The translations under genes were made by a program, and so were the position numbers. From NCBI RefSeq assembly GCF_002379095.1, contig NZ_NBZV01000002.1, forward strand, positions 183,185 through 247,184: a stretch of 64,000 nucleotides of DNA. Direction: 5' to 3'. Shown here piece after piece: positions 1-8,370 of the stretch; the first letter of the stretch is position 1, and each line of letters starts with the position of its first letter. The notes under the pieces are model-generated. The model was not told where the DNA came from and did not search any database. It worked only from the letters and a program-made list of their open reading frames with translations. The stretch comes from Polaromonas sp. AER18D-145 (GTDB taxonomy: Bacteria > Pseudomonadota > Gammaproteobacteria > Burkholderiales > Burkholderiaceae_C).

Positions 1-1161
1 CATGGCGCCGGCTTCTTCCACCCCGAGGCGGCCCTGCACCGCCTTCACGTCGCCGCTGTCGACGGTGGAATACACCAGCACCGGGCCACGCGCGAGCAAA
101 GGCTGGGCCCAGGCGAGTACCTCAGCCGCCACATCGGCGCCCGAGGCGATGCGCAGCGGGTCGATCGCCAGGGTGGGATGGCCCTGCTTCATGAAGTCCA
201 GCACCTGCCGGTTGGTCGCCAGCGAGCAACTGCCCGACACCACCGCCTGCAGGCCGCGGGCGGCCGGCAAACGGCTGGCCTGGTCCGATGGCGTGATGCC
301 GAAATTGGCCGGCAGGCCGATGGCCACACCGGAGCCGGCCGTGACCAGCGGCATGCCCTGGAATGCCGGACCCAGGCGCAGCAGGTCCTCATTGGACACC
401 GCGTCCACGATGGCCACGCCCACACCTTCTGCCTGCAGCTGCGCCATGCGCTCGCGCACCGCCGCCGCGCCGCGCGCCACGACCTTGTGGTCGATCAGGC
501 CGACACGCCGTTTTGTCTGCGACTGCAGCACCCGCACCAGGTTCGCGTCCACCATCGGCGTCAGCGGGTGGTTCTGCATGCCGCTTTCATTGAGCAGCAC
601 ATCACCAACGAACAAATAACCCTTGAACACCGTGCGCTGGTTGTCGGGGAAAGCCGGCGTGGCGATCGTGAAGCCGGTGTTCAGCGCGTCCATCAGCGCT
701 TCGGTCACCGGGCCGATGTTGCCGCGGGCCGTGCTGTCGAAGGTCGAGCAGTACTTGAAATAGATCTGCTGCGCGCCCTGGGCCTGCAGCCAGGCCAAGG
801 CGGCCAGAGATTCGGCCACGGCCTGGTCGGGCAGTACCGTGCGCGACTTCAGCGCGACCACCACGGCATCCACGTCAGCGCCCAAGGGCCCGGCAGGAAC
901 GCCAATGGTCTGGACCACCCGCATGCCGGCACGCACGAGGTTGTTGGCCAGATCGGTCGCGCCCGTGAAATCGTCCGCAATACAGCCTAAACATAGAGCC
1001 CCCACGCTCGCCACTTCGTGTGCGTCGCTGCCCCCCGAGGGGGCGCTGCGCCTGCGGCCCGGCAAAGCCGGTTCCGCGGCCCCGGCTGGTGGGGAGGGAG
1101 CCTCAACGCTCGCCACTTCGTGTGCTTGGGGCGGCCCGGCGCGGCGCTCGATCTTGCTCAT
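1..1161 (-). CDS. otnK: 3-oxo-tetronate kinase OtnK (3' end outside window) with a repeat-derived N-terminal extension
   Basis: Four-carbon acid sugar kinase of the DUF1537 family, which phosphorylates 3-oxo-tetronate made by L-threonate/D-erythronate dehydrogenases. I read 387 codons from 1161 to the window edge; the C-terminal part is missing. The kinase core begins around residue 57 with LGCIADDFTGATDL, the usual start of the family, and continues with GSCSLATNRQ in the middle. The start at 1161 overlaps the stop of ltnD by four bases (ATGA), which supports it. The first ~53 residues do not belong to the family: they are translated from a dispersed GC-rich repeat (998-1125) and contain AHEVASV twice (residues about 13-19 and 47-53). 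An internal start just before the core is possible, but I see no good ribosome binding site there. Substrate is inferred from the ltnD neighbour. Confidence 0.85.
   Translation of the reverse strand, partial: MSKIERRAGPPQAHEVASVEAPSPPAGAAEPALPGRRRSAPSGGSDAHEVASVGALCLGCIADDFTGATDLANNLVRAGMRVVQTIGVPAGPLGADVDAVVVALKSRTVLPDQAVAESLAALAWLQAQGAQQIYFKYCSTFDSTARGNIGPVTEALMDALNTGFTIATPAFPDNQRTVFKGYLFVGDVLLNESGMQNHPLTPMVDANLVRVLQSQTKRRVGLIDHKVVARGAAAVRERMAQLQAEGVGVAIVDAVSNEDLLRLGPAFQGMPLVTAGSGVAIGLPANFGITPSDQASRLPAARGLQAVVSGSCSLATNRQVLDFMKQGHPTLAIDPLRIASGADVAAEVLAWAQPLLARGPVLVYSTVDSGDVKAVQGRLGVEEAGAM
998..1125. repeat. Dispersed CCCCGAGGGGG-type repeat inserted in frame in otnK
   Basis: The segment contains CCCCCCGAGGGGGCGCTGCG and a GC-rich tail, and is bounded by two identical 20-base direct repeats at 1004-1023 and 1106-1125 (ACGCTCGCCACTTCGTGTGC). 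The offset between them is 102 bases, exactly 34 codons. A shorter related copy lies just after envZ at about 17628-17690. Confidence 0.8.
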
Positions 1162-2048
1162 GGTTTTTTCGGCAGTTCAATGCCCGGAAAAATCTTGATC
1201 ACCGCGCTGTCGTCCTCTTTCGCAAAACCGGCCGTCGAGGCCTGCATGAACATCTGGTGCGCGGTTGATGACAGCGGCAGCGGAAACTTGCTGGCGCGCG
1301 CCATGTCGAGCACGATGCCGAGGTCTTTCACGAAGATGTCCACCGCCGACAGCGGCGTGTAGTCGGCCGCCAGCACATGGGCCATGCGGTTTTCAAACAT
1401 CCAGCTGTTGCCCGCGCTGTGCGTGATCACCTCGTACAGCGCGGCCGGGTCCACCCCTTCGCGCAGGCCCAGCGCCATGGCTTCGGCGGCCGCGGCGATG
1501 TGCACGCCCGCCAGCAGCTGGTTGATGATCTTGACCTTGCTGCCGGCGCCGGCCGCGTCACCGAGCTTGTAGACCTTGGCGGCCATGGCATTGAGCACCG
1601 GTTCGGCCTTCGCATACGCTACCGGCGCACCGGAGGTCATCATCGTCATCTCGCCGCTGGCGGCCTTGGCCGCGCCGCCGGAGATCGGGGCATCGATGTA
1701 GAGCAGGCCGAGGTCGGCCAGACGTTTTTCCTGCGCCATGGACCAATTGGCGTCCACCGTGGAGCACATCACAAACACGCTGCCGGGCTTCATGGCCGCC
1801 GCGCAGCCCCCGGGGCCGTACAACACGGCCTCGGTCTGCGCCGCATTGACCACCACCGACACCAGCACGTCGCAGGCCGCCGCCAGTTCGGCCAGTGAGG
1901 CACAGGCCACACCGCCGCCTTCGGCAAAGGCCTGCGCCGCCCCGGGCCGCACGTCAAACACATGCACCCGATAACCGGCGCGGCGCAACGATTGCGCCAT
2001 GCCGCTGCCCATGGCACCGAGACCGATCACACCTGCTACAAGACTCAT
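1158..2048 (-). CDS. ltnD: L-threonate dehydrogenase-like NAD-binding protein (beta-hydroxyacid dehydrogenase family)
   Basis: Oxidises a four-carbon sugar acid (probably L-threonate) to the 2-oxo acid with NAD, feeding otnK downstream. The 296-residue protein has the N-terminal dinucleotide motif GLGAMG (G9-x-G11-xx-G14), the substrate motif DAPISGG at about 119-125 and the catalytic Lys173 with Asn176 (KIIN) of the 3-hydroxyisobutyrate dehydrogenase superfamily. I chose ATG at 2048 over GTG at 2051 because GGAG lies seven bases upstream of the ATG. It overlaps otnK by four bases, so the two are translationally coupled. It could be another tetronate or hydroxyisobutyrate dehydrogenase; the otnK partner makes the tetronate assignment the best one. 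Confidence 0.85.
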   Translation of the reverse strand: MSLVAGVIGLGAMGSGMAQSLRRAGYRVHVFDVRPGAAQAFAEGGGVACASLAELAAACDVLVSVVVNAAQTEAVLYGPGGCAAAMKPGSVFVMCSTVDANWSMAQEKRLADLGLLYIDAPISGGAAKAASGEMTMMTSGAPVAYAKAEPVLNAMAAKVYKLGDAAGAGSKVKIINQLLAGVHIAAAAEAMALGLREGVDPAALYEVITHSAGNSWMFENRMAHVLAADYTPLSAVDIFVKDLGIVLDMARASKFPLPLSSTAHQMFMQASTAGFAKEDDSAVIKIFPGIELPKKP

Positions 2049-2184
2049 CACATCGCTCCTTCAGCCCAGGTCATTTTTGAATTTTGAAATCCGCTGCACG
2101 CGTTCAGGTTGTCGCGTCGGCCGCCATGAAGGCGCCCACAGGGTCTGCGGCCAAGAAGCCGACAGGACCTCGAACGCAGGACAT

Positions 2185-2212
2185 ATTTATATGGTCATCA
2201 TACAACTTGCCC
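2185..2212. promoter_or_regulatory. Candidate GntR/FCD operator upstream of ltnD
   Basis: The 210-base gap between the regulator gene and ltnD is locally AT-rich and contains TGGTCATCATACAAC, whose ACAA half-site matches the palindrome TTGTCGTACAA located before the regulator gene. FCD regulators usually bind short palindromes of the form TnGTnnnACnA. Match only by eye. Confidence 0.35.
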
Positions 2213-2260
2213 GCAATTGATCCTCTTCAGGTTTTCCCGAGTCAGGACCAGGCGAACGGC

Positions 2261-3034
2261 TCAGTGCCGAAGGGCGTCGGAAAGAAGGGCGCTGGCCAGC
2301 TGCACGCCCTCCTGCTGCCAGAAAGCCGGGTCGGCCTGCTCGATGCGGCGGATCGCGTTGTCCATGTGGCGGGCGGCGGCCTGGCGCGCCTGCAAGGGGT
2401 CGCCGGCCTCGATCGCCTGGGTAATGGCTTCGTGCTCCTCGCGCACCTGCCCGGCAAAGTCGGCCCGGCGCGCCTCGTTGGCCCGGGTGACCCGCGTGAC
2501 GCCGCGCAGGAACTGGCGCAGGTAGTCCAGCGTGCTGATCAGAAACGGGTTTTGCGCCGCGTCGGCAATCGCGCGGTGGTAGTCCACGTCTTCGTCGGCA
2601 CCGTCGCCGCCGGCCTTGACCGCCTTGTCGAGGGCGGACATCGCCTGGCGGATGCGCTTGATATCGGCCGCCGTGCGGCGCTGCGCGGCCAGCGCGGCGA
2701 CCTCGGCCTCCAGCGCGCGGCGCACCTCCACCATCTGGATGACCGCCTGCATGGACGCGGCCGAACGGGTGTCGAAGTTCAGCGGCGCAAAGGCGGCCCG
2801 CTTCACAAACACCCCGCTGCCCTGACGTGATTCCACCAGACCCAGCGACTTCAGGCGCGAGACGGCCTCGCGCACTACGGTGCGGCTGACTGCGAATTGC
2901 TCGACCAGCGCGGCCTCGGTCGGCAGCTTGTCGCCCGCCGCCGGCCGGCCGGCGCGAATTTCGGCCGACAGGGCCTCGGCGACCTGTTCGGACAAGTGAA
3001 CGCCGGGCGTGATGGACTGGAAACGGTGGCTCAT
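2261..3034 (-). CDS. GntR-family transcriptional regulator, FCD subfamily
   Basis: A 257-residue DNA-binding regulator. The N-terminal winged helix runs to about residue 80 (AGDKLPTEAALVEQFAVSRT then VREAVSRLKSLGLVESRQG), followed by the all-helical FCD ligand-binding domain with its metal-binding His/Asp pattern (DYHRAIADAAQNP, EEHEAITQAIEAGD, ARRHMD-like end). It is encoded on the same strand and 210 bases upstream of ltnD-otnK, so it is the likely local repressor of tetronate catabolism, relieved by a sugar acid. An operator-like palindrome (TTGTCGTACAA) sits 16 bases upstream of its start, suggesting autoregulation. Family certain; ligand inferred. Confidence 0.85.
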   Translation of the reverse strand: MSHRFQSITPGVHLSEQVAEALSAEIRAGRPAAGDKLPTEAALVEQFAVSRTVVREAVSRLKSLGLVESRQGSGVFVKRAAFAPLNFDTRSAASMQAVIQMVEVRRALEAEVAALAAQRRTAADIKRIRQAMSALDKAVKAGGDGADEDVDYHRAIADAAQNPFLISTLDYLRQFLRGVTRVTRANEARRADFAGQVREEHEAITQAIEAGDPLQARQAAARHMDNAIRRIEQADPAFWQQEGVQLASALLSDALRH

Positions 3035-3049
3035 GGTGATCCGGAAAAT

Positions 3050-3060
3050 TTGTCGTACAA
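3050..3060. promoter_or_regulatory. Palindrome TTGTCGTACAA before the GntR gene
   Basis: A perfect TTGT-N3-ACAA inverted repeat, fitting the FCD-GntR operator pattern, located 16 bases before the regulator start. Probable autoregulatory site. Confidence 0.45.
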
Positions 3061-3094
3061 CTCTACAACATCCGGCCCGCCGCTTCCGCGAGAT

Positions 3095-3766
3095 TTAAAA
3101 CACCAGGGTCTTGACACCCACCTCCGTGCCCAGCAGGCAGACATGCGCCTTCTGGAAGGCAAACACCCCGACCGTCACCACCCCGGGCCACTGGTTGACC
3201 TCGGACTCGAAGGCCAGCGGCTCGGTGATCTTCAGGCCGGTCACGTCCAGAATGTGCTGGCCGTTGTCGGTGACCAGCGGCGCGCCGTTTTTCAGCCGCA
3301 GGGTGGCGCTGCCGCCCAGCGCCGCAAACTGGCGCCGGATGCGCTGCGCCGCCATCGGAATGACTTCCACCGGCACCGGGTAGTCGCCCAGCGTCTGCAC
3401 CAGCTTGGATTCGTCGGCAATGCAGACAAACTTGCGCGACTGGGCGGCCACGATTTTCTCGCGCGTCAGCGCCGCGCCGCCACCCTTGATCATGTAGCCG
3501 GCGCGGTCGATCTCGTCGGCGCCGTCGATGTAGACCGCCAGTTCCTCGACATCGGCCGCCTCAAACACCGTGATGCCGAGCGCCTGTAGGCGTTCGGTGG
3601 AGGCCACCGAGCTGGACACCGCGCCGGCAATCGTGTCCTTGATGCCGGCCAGCGCGTCAATGAACTTGTTGACCGTGGAGCCGGTACCGACACCAACAAT
3701 GCTGCCGGGTTCGACATAGGCCAGGGCGGCCTGGCCAACCAGTGTTTTGAGTTCGTCTTGGGTCAT
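3095..3766 (-). CDS. rpiA: Ribose-5-phosphate isomerase A
   Basis: Interconverts ribose 5-phosphate and ribulose 5-phosphate in the non-oxidative pentose phosphate pathway. The 223-residue protein shows the family signatures [21 protein letters not shown] and [11 protein letters not shown], the last two carrying the catalytic Asp/Glu/Lys set. I start it at ATG 3766 ([10 protein letters not shown]). A longer reading frame up to 3832 would overlap the divergent pyrD leader and adds residues not typical of RpiA. Divergent from pyrD with 76 bases between starts. Length is normal. Confidence 0.96.
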   Translation of the reverse strand: MTQDELKTLVGQAALAYVEPGSIVGVGTGSTVNKFIDALAGIKDTIAGAVSSSVASTERLQALGITVFEAADVEELAVYIDGADEIDRAGYMIKGGGAALTREKIVAAQSRKFVCIADESKLVQTLGDYPVPVEVIPMAAQRIRRQFAALGGSATLRLKNGAPLVTDNGQHILDVTGLKITEPLAFESEVNQWPGVVTVGVFAFQKAHVCLLGTEVGVKTLVF

Positions 3767-3842
3767 GTCGGTCCGGAAATGAAAGGGATGAATGGGGTTT
3801 GCGACAATGGGGGCTGCCGCACAGAACAACACAAATTATCCA

Positions 3843-4895
3843 ATGTCCCTGCTCCCCTACGCCCTCGCCCGCCCTTTTTTATTTGGGCTGGATCCGGAAA
3901 CCGCCCATGAACTGACCATGGCCTCGCTGGCCGGCACGCAACGCACGCCGCTGGCGCTGGCCTACTGCTCGGGCCGCGTGGACGACCCCCTCACCCTGGC
4001 CGGCCTGAAGTTTCCCAACCGCGTCGGGCTGGCCGCCGGGCTCGACAAGAATGCGCGCTGCATTGACGGGCTGGCCGCCATGGGTTTCGGGTTTGTCGAA
4101 GTCGGCACCGTCACGCCGAAAGCGCAGCCGGGCAACCCCAAGCCACGCATGTTCCGCCTGCCGCAGGCCAATGCACTGATCAACCGGCTCGGCTTCAACA
4201 ACGACGGGCTGGACGCCTTCCTCGCCAATGTGCAGAAGTCCACGTTCCGCCGCCAGCGCGGCGCCAGCCCGCTGCTGCTGGGCCTGAACATTGGCAAGAA
4301 TGCCGCCACGCCGATAGAGAACGCGGTGGACGACTACCTGATCTGTCTCGATGGCGTCTACCCGCATGCCGACTACGTGACCGTCAACATCTCCAGCCCC
4401 AACACCAAAAACCTGCGTGCGCTGCAAAGCGACGAGGCGCTGGACGCCCTGCTGGGCCGCATTGCCGAGCGCCGCGAAGCCCTCGCCCGGCAGCATGGCA
4501 AACACGTGCCGATTTTTGTGAAGATTGCGCCCGACCTCGACGAGGCGCAGGTCGAGGTGATTGCCGCCACCCTGAAACGCCACGGCATGGACGGCGTGGT
4601 GGCCACCAACACGACGCTGAGCCGCGACGCCGTCAGGGGCATGCCACATGCCGAAGAAGCCGGCGGCCTCAGCGGTGCGCCGGTGCTGGCCGCCAGCAAC
4701 CGCGTCATCCGCCAGCTGCGCGCGGCGCTTGGCAAGGGTTTCCCCATCATCGGCGTGGGCGGCATCATGAGCGGCCGGGACGCCGTCTCCAAGATCGAGG
4801 CCGGCGCCGACGTGGTGCAGATCTACACCGGGCTGATCTACAAGGGGCCTGGTCTCGTCACGGAAGCGGCGCTGACGATCAAAAAGAGCCGTTAG
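3843..4895 (+). CDS. pyrD: Dihydroorotate dehydrogenase (quinone), class 2
   Basis: Membrane-associated flavoenzyme of pyrimidine biosynthesis that oxidises dihydroorotate to orotate with quinone as acceptor. The 350-residue protein carries [29 protein letters not shown], the substrate loop [11 protein letters not shown], the FMN-contacting KIAPDL and TNTTLSR, and GVGGI near the C-terminus. The amphipathic N-terminus ([19 protein letters not shown]) is the class 2 membrane helix. ATG 3843 is chosen; an in-frame start at 3792 would add 17 residues not seen in the family. Stands alone as a single gene, divergent from rpiA. Confidence 0.97.
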   Translation: MSLLPYALARPFLFGLDPETAHELTMASLAGTQRTPLALAYCSGRVDDPLTLAGLKFPNRVGLAAGLDKNARCIDGLAAMGFGFVEVGTVTPKAQPGNPKPRMFRLPQANALINRLGFNNDGLDAFLANVQKSTFRRQRGASPLLLGLNIGKNAATPIENAVDDYLICLDGVYPHADYVTVNISSPNTKNLRALQSDEALDALLGRIAERREALARQHGKHVPIFVKIAPDLDEAQVEVIAATLKRHGMDGVVATNTTLSRDAVRGMPHAEEAGGLSGAPVLAASNRVIRQLRAALGKGFPIIGVGGIMSGRDAVSKIEAGADVVQIYTGLIYKGPGLVTEAALTIKKSR

Positions 4896-4990
4896 GGCGA
4901 ATGGCACTTACTTAAGGCGCGAATACCGAGAAACCTGTCCCCGGCGTTGAGCCGGGATGACAAACGGAAACGTGGATGACGCCTGAAGTT

Positions 4991-5018
4991 GTCATTGCGG
5001 GCTTGACCCGCAATCCAT
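4991..5018. repeat. Dispersed palindromic repeat (GCGGG...CCCGC type)
   Basis: GTCATTGCGGGCTTGACCCG plus 8 bases; 27 of 28 bases match a second copy at 62575-62602. A related palindrome (CCGGCGTTGAGCCGG) lies just upstream near 4938-4953. Nothing else is seen in the pyrD-to-HTH gap (4896-5079). Confidence 0.75.
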
Positions 5019-5079
5019 GCCTCGCGGGCCTGTGCGGTGGAACATGTGGCGTAACACGCTCATGAATTGATAGTGGACG

Positions 5080-5520
5080 CTATCCCGGCAATTCTGCCAG
5101 CCGCTTTGCCGCTTCCAGCTTGCCCATTTTCCGCAGGCTCGCAATCGCCGGCAGCTGGCTGGCGCGGGGACGGGTCTTGCCCTCTTCCCATTTGTAAACG
5201 GACTGCACCGACACGTTGAGGAGTTTCGCAGTCGCGGCCGCGGTCAGCCCGAGCCGGCGCCGCTGGGCGGCGAGCCCCTTGGCGCTGAAGCGCAATCCGC
5301 TGCCGGCGCCCTCTTCGGTTTCCTCGGGCGCAGAAGCCTTCCTGCCGGACTTGAGCACGCGGCTCAGCTGCTTTTCGAGTGCCAGCACACGCCTTTTGAG
5401 GGCGGCAATATCGGTGCGGTATTGCGACGAAGCTTTTTTCAGCGGCTGGGTTTCCGCGCGGGCGTCCTTGCGGGCAACCCGGGAAATTTCGGCTTTGAGA
5501 ACAGTAGCGATATTGGGCAC
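5080..5520 (-). CDS. Small coiled-coil plus helix-turn-helix regulator
   Basis: A 146-residue protein with a basic, helical N-terminal half (about 30-60: RTDIAALKRRVLALEKQLSR, probably coiled coil) and a C-terminal XRE-like helix-turn-helix at about 85-130 (RRLGLTAAATAKLLNVSVQS followed by VYKWEEGKTRPR). It starts with GTG at 5520, preceded by AAGGAG nine bases upstream. Alone between two repeat-containing gaps. Likely a DNA-binding protein; target unknown. Alanine-rich C-terminal helices resemble those seen in other short betaproteobacterial HTH proteins. Confidence 0.7.
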   Translation of the reverse strand: MPNIATVLKAEISRVARKDARAETQPLKKASSQYRTDIAALKRRVLALEKQLSRVLKSGRKASAPEETEEGAGSGLRFSAKGLAAQRRRLGLTAAATAKLLNVSVQSVYKWEEGKTRPRASQLPAIASLRKMGKLEAAKRLAELPG

Positions 5521-5875
5521 GTCGGGAATCTCCTTGCTGGATGGACGATGACTTCTCCTCCGATTGTAGGATGCCCGAATGACAAGCCGTATTGTGGGCT
5601 ATCCCCCGGGCTTGGCGGGGACAGGCGCCCGGGCACTGCCAGCGACCGCTTGCACGCCTCAGCCGGCATGCTGTGCGACGGGCTGGCGGCTGCATCATTG
5701 CTATTTATTTGATAGCTGACTGTGCCCGCCCAACATGGGCTTTCGGCTGATTCGATTATGAATGGCAGTACCACCACAGCCAACGAGCGAGGCTGGCGGC
5801 CCACCTTCAGCAGGCGCTGCGGCGCGTAGATAGCTGTTCCATCCAGACGTCCCCGGCGTGGGCCTGCGCCCGGCC
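5521..5875. other. Gene-free stretch with an AT-stem repeat
   Basis: No credible gene. It holds the leader of the HTH gene at its left end and a dispersed repeat at 5700-5742 (GCTATTTATTTGATAGCTG followed by a GC-rich half). The rest shows no structure I recognise. Confidence 0.6.
5700..5742. repeat. AT-stem dispersed repeat
   Basis: Stem GCTATTTATTTGATAGC followed by TGACTGTGCCCGCCC and GGGCT. Same family as the copies at 7230, 12436, 17739, 23914, 26120, 41811, 46868, 50412, 54871, 55681, 58902 and 62528. Confidence 0.8.
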
Positions 5876-6133
5876 TCAATCGGGCACAAACTGTTGCTTG
5901 AACCGCAACTCGTCGTCGGGCAACTCCAGCGTGACCAGCTGGCCCATCTTGTTGTCAGTCGTTCGGCAGGCCGCGAACAGGCTGGCCTTGCCCTTGAAGT
6001 TGTAGCCGTCCATGTCGATCAGCATGTAGGGGTAAGGCACAAACACCTGGTGCAGGAAGATGCTCCGGTGCCGGTTGCGCGGCGACGGAAAAAGCTTGTA
6101 GTTGTCGGTGGTGATGCTCTTTGCGGTGGCCAT
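5876..6133 (-). CDS. Conserved hypothetical protein (85 aa)
   Basis: I do not recognise a named domain. The protein is compact, without signal peptide or membrane segment, aromatic-rich in the middle (HQVFVPYPYMLIDMDGYNF) and ends in FKQQFVPD. It starts 9 bases after the slyX stop on the same strand and its initiation codon is ATG (6133), so it is probably co-transcribed with slyX. Codon use looks like that of the neighbours, which supports a real gene. Function unknown. Confidence 0.65.
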   Translation of the reverse strand: MATAKSITTDNYKLFPSPRNRHRSIFLHQVFVPYPYMLIDMDGYNFKGKASLFAACRTTDNKMGQLVTLELPDDELRFKQQFVPD

Positions 6134-6142
6134 GCGGTTGTT

Positions 6143-6361
6143 TCAGTAGTGCGGCGGCAGGTCGTCGCCGGCGCGGGTCAGGGTGGCGGCGCCGGCCTCG
6201 GGCAGTTGCTGGCGCAGCTGGCTGAGCTCGCGCATCAGCAGGTCGATCTGCTGCTGCTGGCGGACGATGACCTGGTTGAGTTCGTCGAGCAGGTCTTCGC
6301 TGAAGCTGGCCTTGATCTCCAGGTCGGTCAGACGTTTTTCAATCTCGGTGGCGGTTTCCAT
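6143..6361 (-). CDS. slyX: SlyX family protein
   Basis: A 72-residue, mostly helical protein with the SlyX pattern: IEKRLTDLEIKASFSEDLLD, ELNQVIVRQQQQIDLL, and a short C-terminal tail ending DLPPHY (the PPHY ending is typical of SlyX). Predicted coiled coil over most of its length. The function of SlyX is not established; in enterics it neighbours slyD, which is not the case here. First gene of a two-gene unit with the 85-residue protein. Confidence 0.85.
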   Translation of the reverse strand: METATEIEKRLTDLEIKASFSEDLLDELNQVIVRQQQQIDLLMRELSQLRQQLPEAGAATLTRAGDDLPPHY

Positions 6362-6492
6362 ACCCCCTATTGGACACGAGTTCGCGGCCCGCGCACCCGC
6401 CGCTTTCCTACACGCAGATACGCCGGCGTCCTCTGTGGCCTGCCGGGCGCCCGCGCCATCATGAATGCTTTACTTCTTCGACTGGAACCACC

Positions 6493-6912
6493 ATGAGCAT
6501 TCTCGGCAAGATCTTCGGCAAAATTTTTCCGTCGGCCCACGCCGCGCAAGTGCCCGCCCCGGCGGCGCCAAGTAGCGATGACGTCTCGGCTGCCGCAGCG
6601 GCAGCCGGAGCGGCCAGAGCGGCCGCCGCCACTGCCGCCCCCGCCCCGATGGCGCAGGTCGACGTGGAAGCGCTGCTCAACGACATGGCGCAGAAAAACC
6701 CGCAAAAGCTCAACTGGAAGACCTCCATTGTTGACCTGATGAAGCTGCTGGACCTCGACAGCAGCCTGGGCGAGCGCAAGGAACTGGCGAAAGAACTGGG
6801 TTACACCGGCGACACCAGCGACAGCGCCGCCATGAACATCTGGCTGCACCGCCAGGTCATGAACAAGTTGGCCGCCAACGGCGGAACAGTCCCGGCCGAC
6901 CTGCGCGACTGA
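6493..6912 (+). CDS. DUF3597 family protein
   Basis: A 139-residue protein. The N-terminal part (1-50) starts MSILGKIFGKIF and is followed by a low-complexity Ala/Pro stretch. The C-terminal 85 residues (VDVEALLNDMAQKNPQKLNW, KTSIVDLMKLLDLDSS, RKELAKELGY) match the DUF3597/LysM-adjacent small helical domain, which in other proteins is fused to LysM. I chose ATG 6493, downstream of GGAA; a reading frame opening at 6370 would overlap slyX leader sequence and looks non-coding. Function unknown; 53 bases before the GlsB-like gene, possibly one operon related to stress. Confidence 0.75.
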   Translation: MSILGKIFGKIFPSAHAAQVPAPAAPSSDDVSAAAAAAGAARAAAATAAPAPMAQVDVEALLNDMAQKNPQKLNWKTSIVDLMKLLDLDSSLGERKELAKELGYTGDTSDSAAMNIWLHRQVMNKLAANGGTVPADLRD

Positions 6913-6965
6913 GCGGCCCTTCCGCGCCAGCCTTCCCTTCAACCTTTTTTCTGGAACACACATTC

Positions 6966-7217
6966 ATGGGCATTCTCTGGACCATTCTTATTGGCTTTAT
7001 CGTTGGCCTGGTCGCCAAATTCCTGATGCCGGGGCGTGACCCGTCCGGCTTCATCATCACGGTGCTGATCGGTATCGTCGGTTCGGTCCTTGCCAGCTAC
7101 CTGGGCGGGGCGCTGGGCCTGTACCAGGTCGGCGAGTCCGCCGGTTTCATCGCGGCCGTGCTGGGCGCCATGCTGCTGCTGTTCATCTACCGCATGGTGA
7201 GCGGCAAACGCGGCTAG
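6966..7217 (+). CDS. GlsB/YeaQ/YmgE family stress-response membrane protein
   Basis: An 83-residue inner-membrane protein of the transglycosylase-associated/GlsB family. Three hydrophobic segments are visible (residues about 2-20, 30-50, 58-77) with the glycine-rich signatures GFIVGLVAKFLMPG and GIVGSVLASYLGG. Members are induced by general or envelope stress, but the biochemical role is not known. Directly downstream of the DUF3597 gene and probably expressed with it. Confidence 0.88.
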   Translation: MGILWTILIGFIVGLVAKFLMPGRDPSGFIITVLIGIVGSVLASYLGGALGLYQVGESAGFIAAVLGAMLLLFIYRMVSGKRG

Positions 7218-7229
7218 GCTTTCCCCATC

Positions 7230-7279
7230 AAAAACAGCTGCAGCGCCCACAAGACGGGTGCTTTCAGCTATTTTTTTTG
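7230..7279. repeat. AT-stem dispersed repeat that ends the oxidoreductase gene
   Basis: AACAGCTGCAGCGCCCA, GACGGGTGCT, then AGCTATTTTTTTTGA. The minus-strand oxidoreductase gene ends inside the AT stem: its last codons (K-N-S-stop) are read from it. Confidence 0.6.
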
Positions 7280-8370
7280 AGCAATTCGCTGACATGGCGG
7301 CCTATCGCCAGCGCGCTGGTCAGACCCGGCGACTCGATGCCGAACAGGTTGACCAGGCCCGCCACACCGTGTTCGGCCTGGCCCTGGATCAGGAAGTCCC
7401 GGGCCGGCTGGTCGGGCGCCTGGATCTTGGGGCGTATGCCGGCATAACCGGCGAGCAGCGCGCCATCGGGCAGGCCCGGCCAGTACTTGCGCACCTCGGC
7501 GTAAAACGCGTCGCCGCGGCGCGGGTCCACCACCAGGTCGTCGGGCGAATCCACCCACTGCACATCAGGGCCGAACTTGGCTTGGCCGCCGAGGTCCAGG
7601 GTCAGGTGCACGCCCAGGCCGGCCGCCTCGGGCACCGGGTAAATCAGGCGGCTGAACGGCGAACGGCCCGACAGCGTGAAGTAGTTGCCCTTGGCGTAAT
7701 GGCTGGGCGGCACATGCTGCGCGTCCAGCCCCGCAAAGCGACTGGCCAGCACCTGCGCATGCAGGCCGGCGGCGTTGACCACGCTTTGCGCCGCCAGTTC
7801 GGTGCCATCTTCTGCTACCAGAACAATAGCTGATGGCCTACAGTGCGCCCGGGCCAGCGGCGAATTGAGCACCACCATGCCGCCGGCGTTCGCGAGGTCG
7901 CCCTGCAGCGCCAGCATCAGGGCGTGGCTGTCCACAATGCCGGTGCTGGGCGACAACACGGCCGCCACGCAATCCAGCTCGGGCTCCAGCGCCTGCGCCT
8001 GCTCGCGCGTGAGCAGCACCAGGTCAGGCACCCCGTTGGCGGCGGCTTTGGCGATGATGGCCTGCAGCTGGGGAATCTGCGATGCATGGGTGGCGACGAT
8101 CAGCTTGCCGCAGCGGCTGTGGCCGATGCCGCGCTGCGCGCCATACTCGTACAGCAACGCCTTGCCTTCCACGCACAGCCGCGCCTTGAGCGAGCCCTGC
8201 GGGTAATAAATGCCGGCGTGGATCACCTCGCTGTTGCGCGAACTGGTACCGGTGCCTATGGCGTCCGCCGCTTCCAGCACCATCACCTCGCGCCCCTGCA
8301 GCGCCAGCGCGCGGGCCACCGCCAGCCCGACCACACCCGCGCCTATCACCACCACATCCACGCTGTCCAT
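7264..8370 (-). CDS. FAD-dependent oxidoreductase of the DAO / L-2-hydroxyglutarate oxidase type
   Basis: A 368-residue flavoprotein with the N-terminal FAD-binding motif [17 protein letters not shown] (residues 6-22), the DAO-family [14 protein letters not shown] region typical of LhgO-like enzymes, and a C-terminal GIRPKIQ...FLIQG...[20 protein letters not shown] stretch. This subfamily oxidises L-2-hydroxyglutarate or related 2-hydroxy/amino acids and passes electrons to the respiratory chain. It is the last gene of a minus-strand cluster, its start codon directly following the amidohydrolase stop. Residues about 174-186 ([11 protein letters not shown]) coincide with sequence resembling the AT-stem repeat (7814-7851). 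Family sure, substrate not. Confidence 0.8.
   Translation of the reverse strand: MDSVDVVVIGAGVVGLAVARALALQGREVMVLEAADAIGTGTSSRNSEVIHAGIYYPQGSLKARLCVEGKALLYEYGAQRGIGHSRCGKLIVATHASQIPQLQAIIAKAAANGVPDLVLLTREQAQALEPELDCVAAVLSPSTGIVDSHALMLALQGDLANAGGMVVLNSPLARAHCRPSAIVLVAEDGTELAAQSVVNAAGLHAQVLASRFAGLDAQHVPPSHYAKGNYFTLSGRSPFSRLIYPVPEAAGLGVHLTLDLGGQAKFGPDVQWVDSPDDLVVDPRRGDAFYAEVRKYWPGLPDGALLAGYAGIRPKIQAPDQPARDFLIQGQAEHGVAGLVNLFGIESPGLTSALAIGRHVSELLKKNS
7814..7851. repeat. Possible AT-stem repeat remnant inside the oxidoreductase gene
   Basis: GCTACCAGAACAATAGCTG followed by CAGTGCGCCCG looks like the AT stem plus GC half of the dispersed family, here within coding sequence and in frame. Confidence 0.4.
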
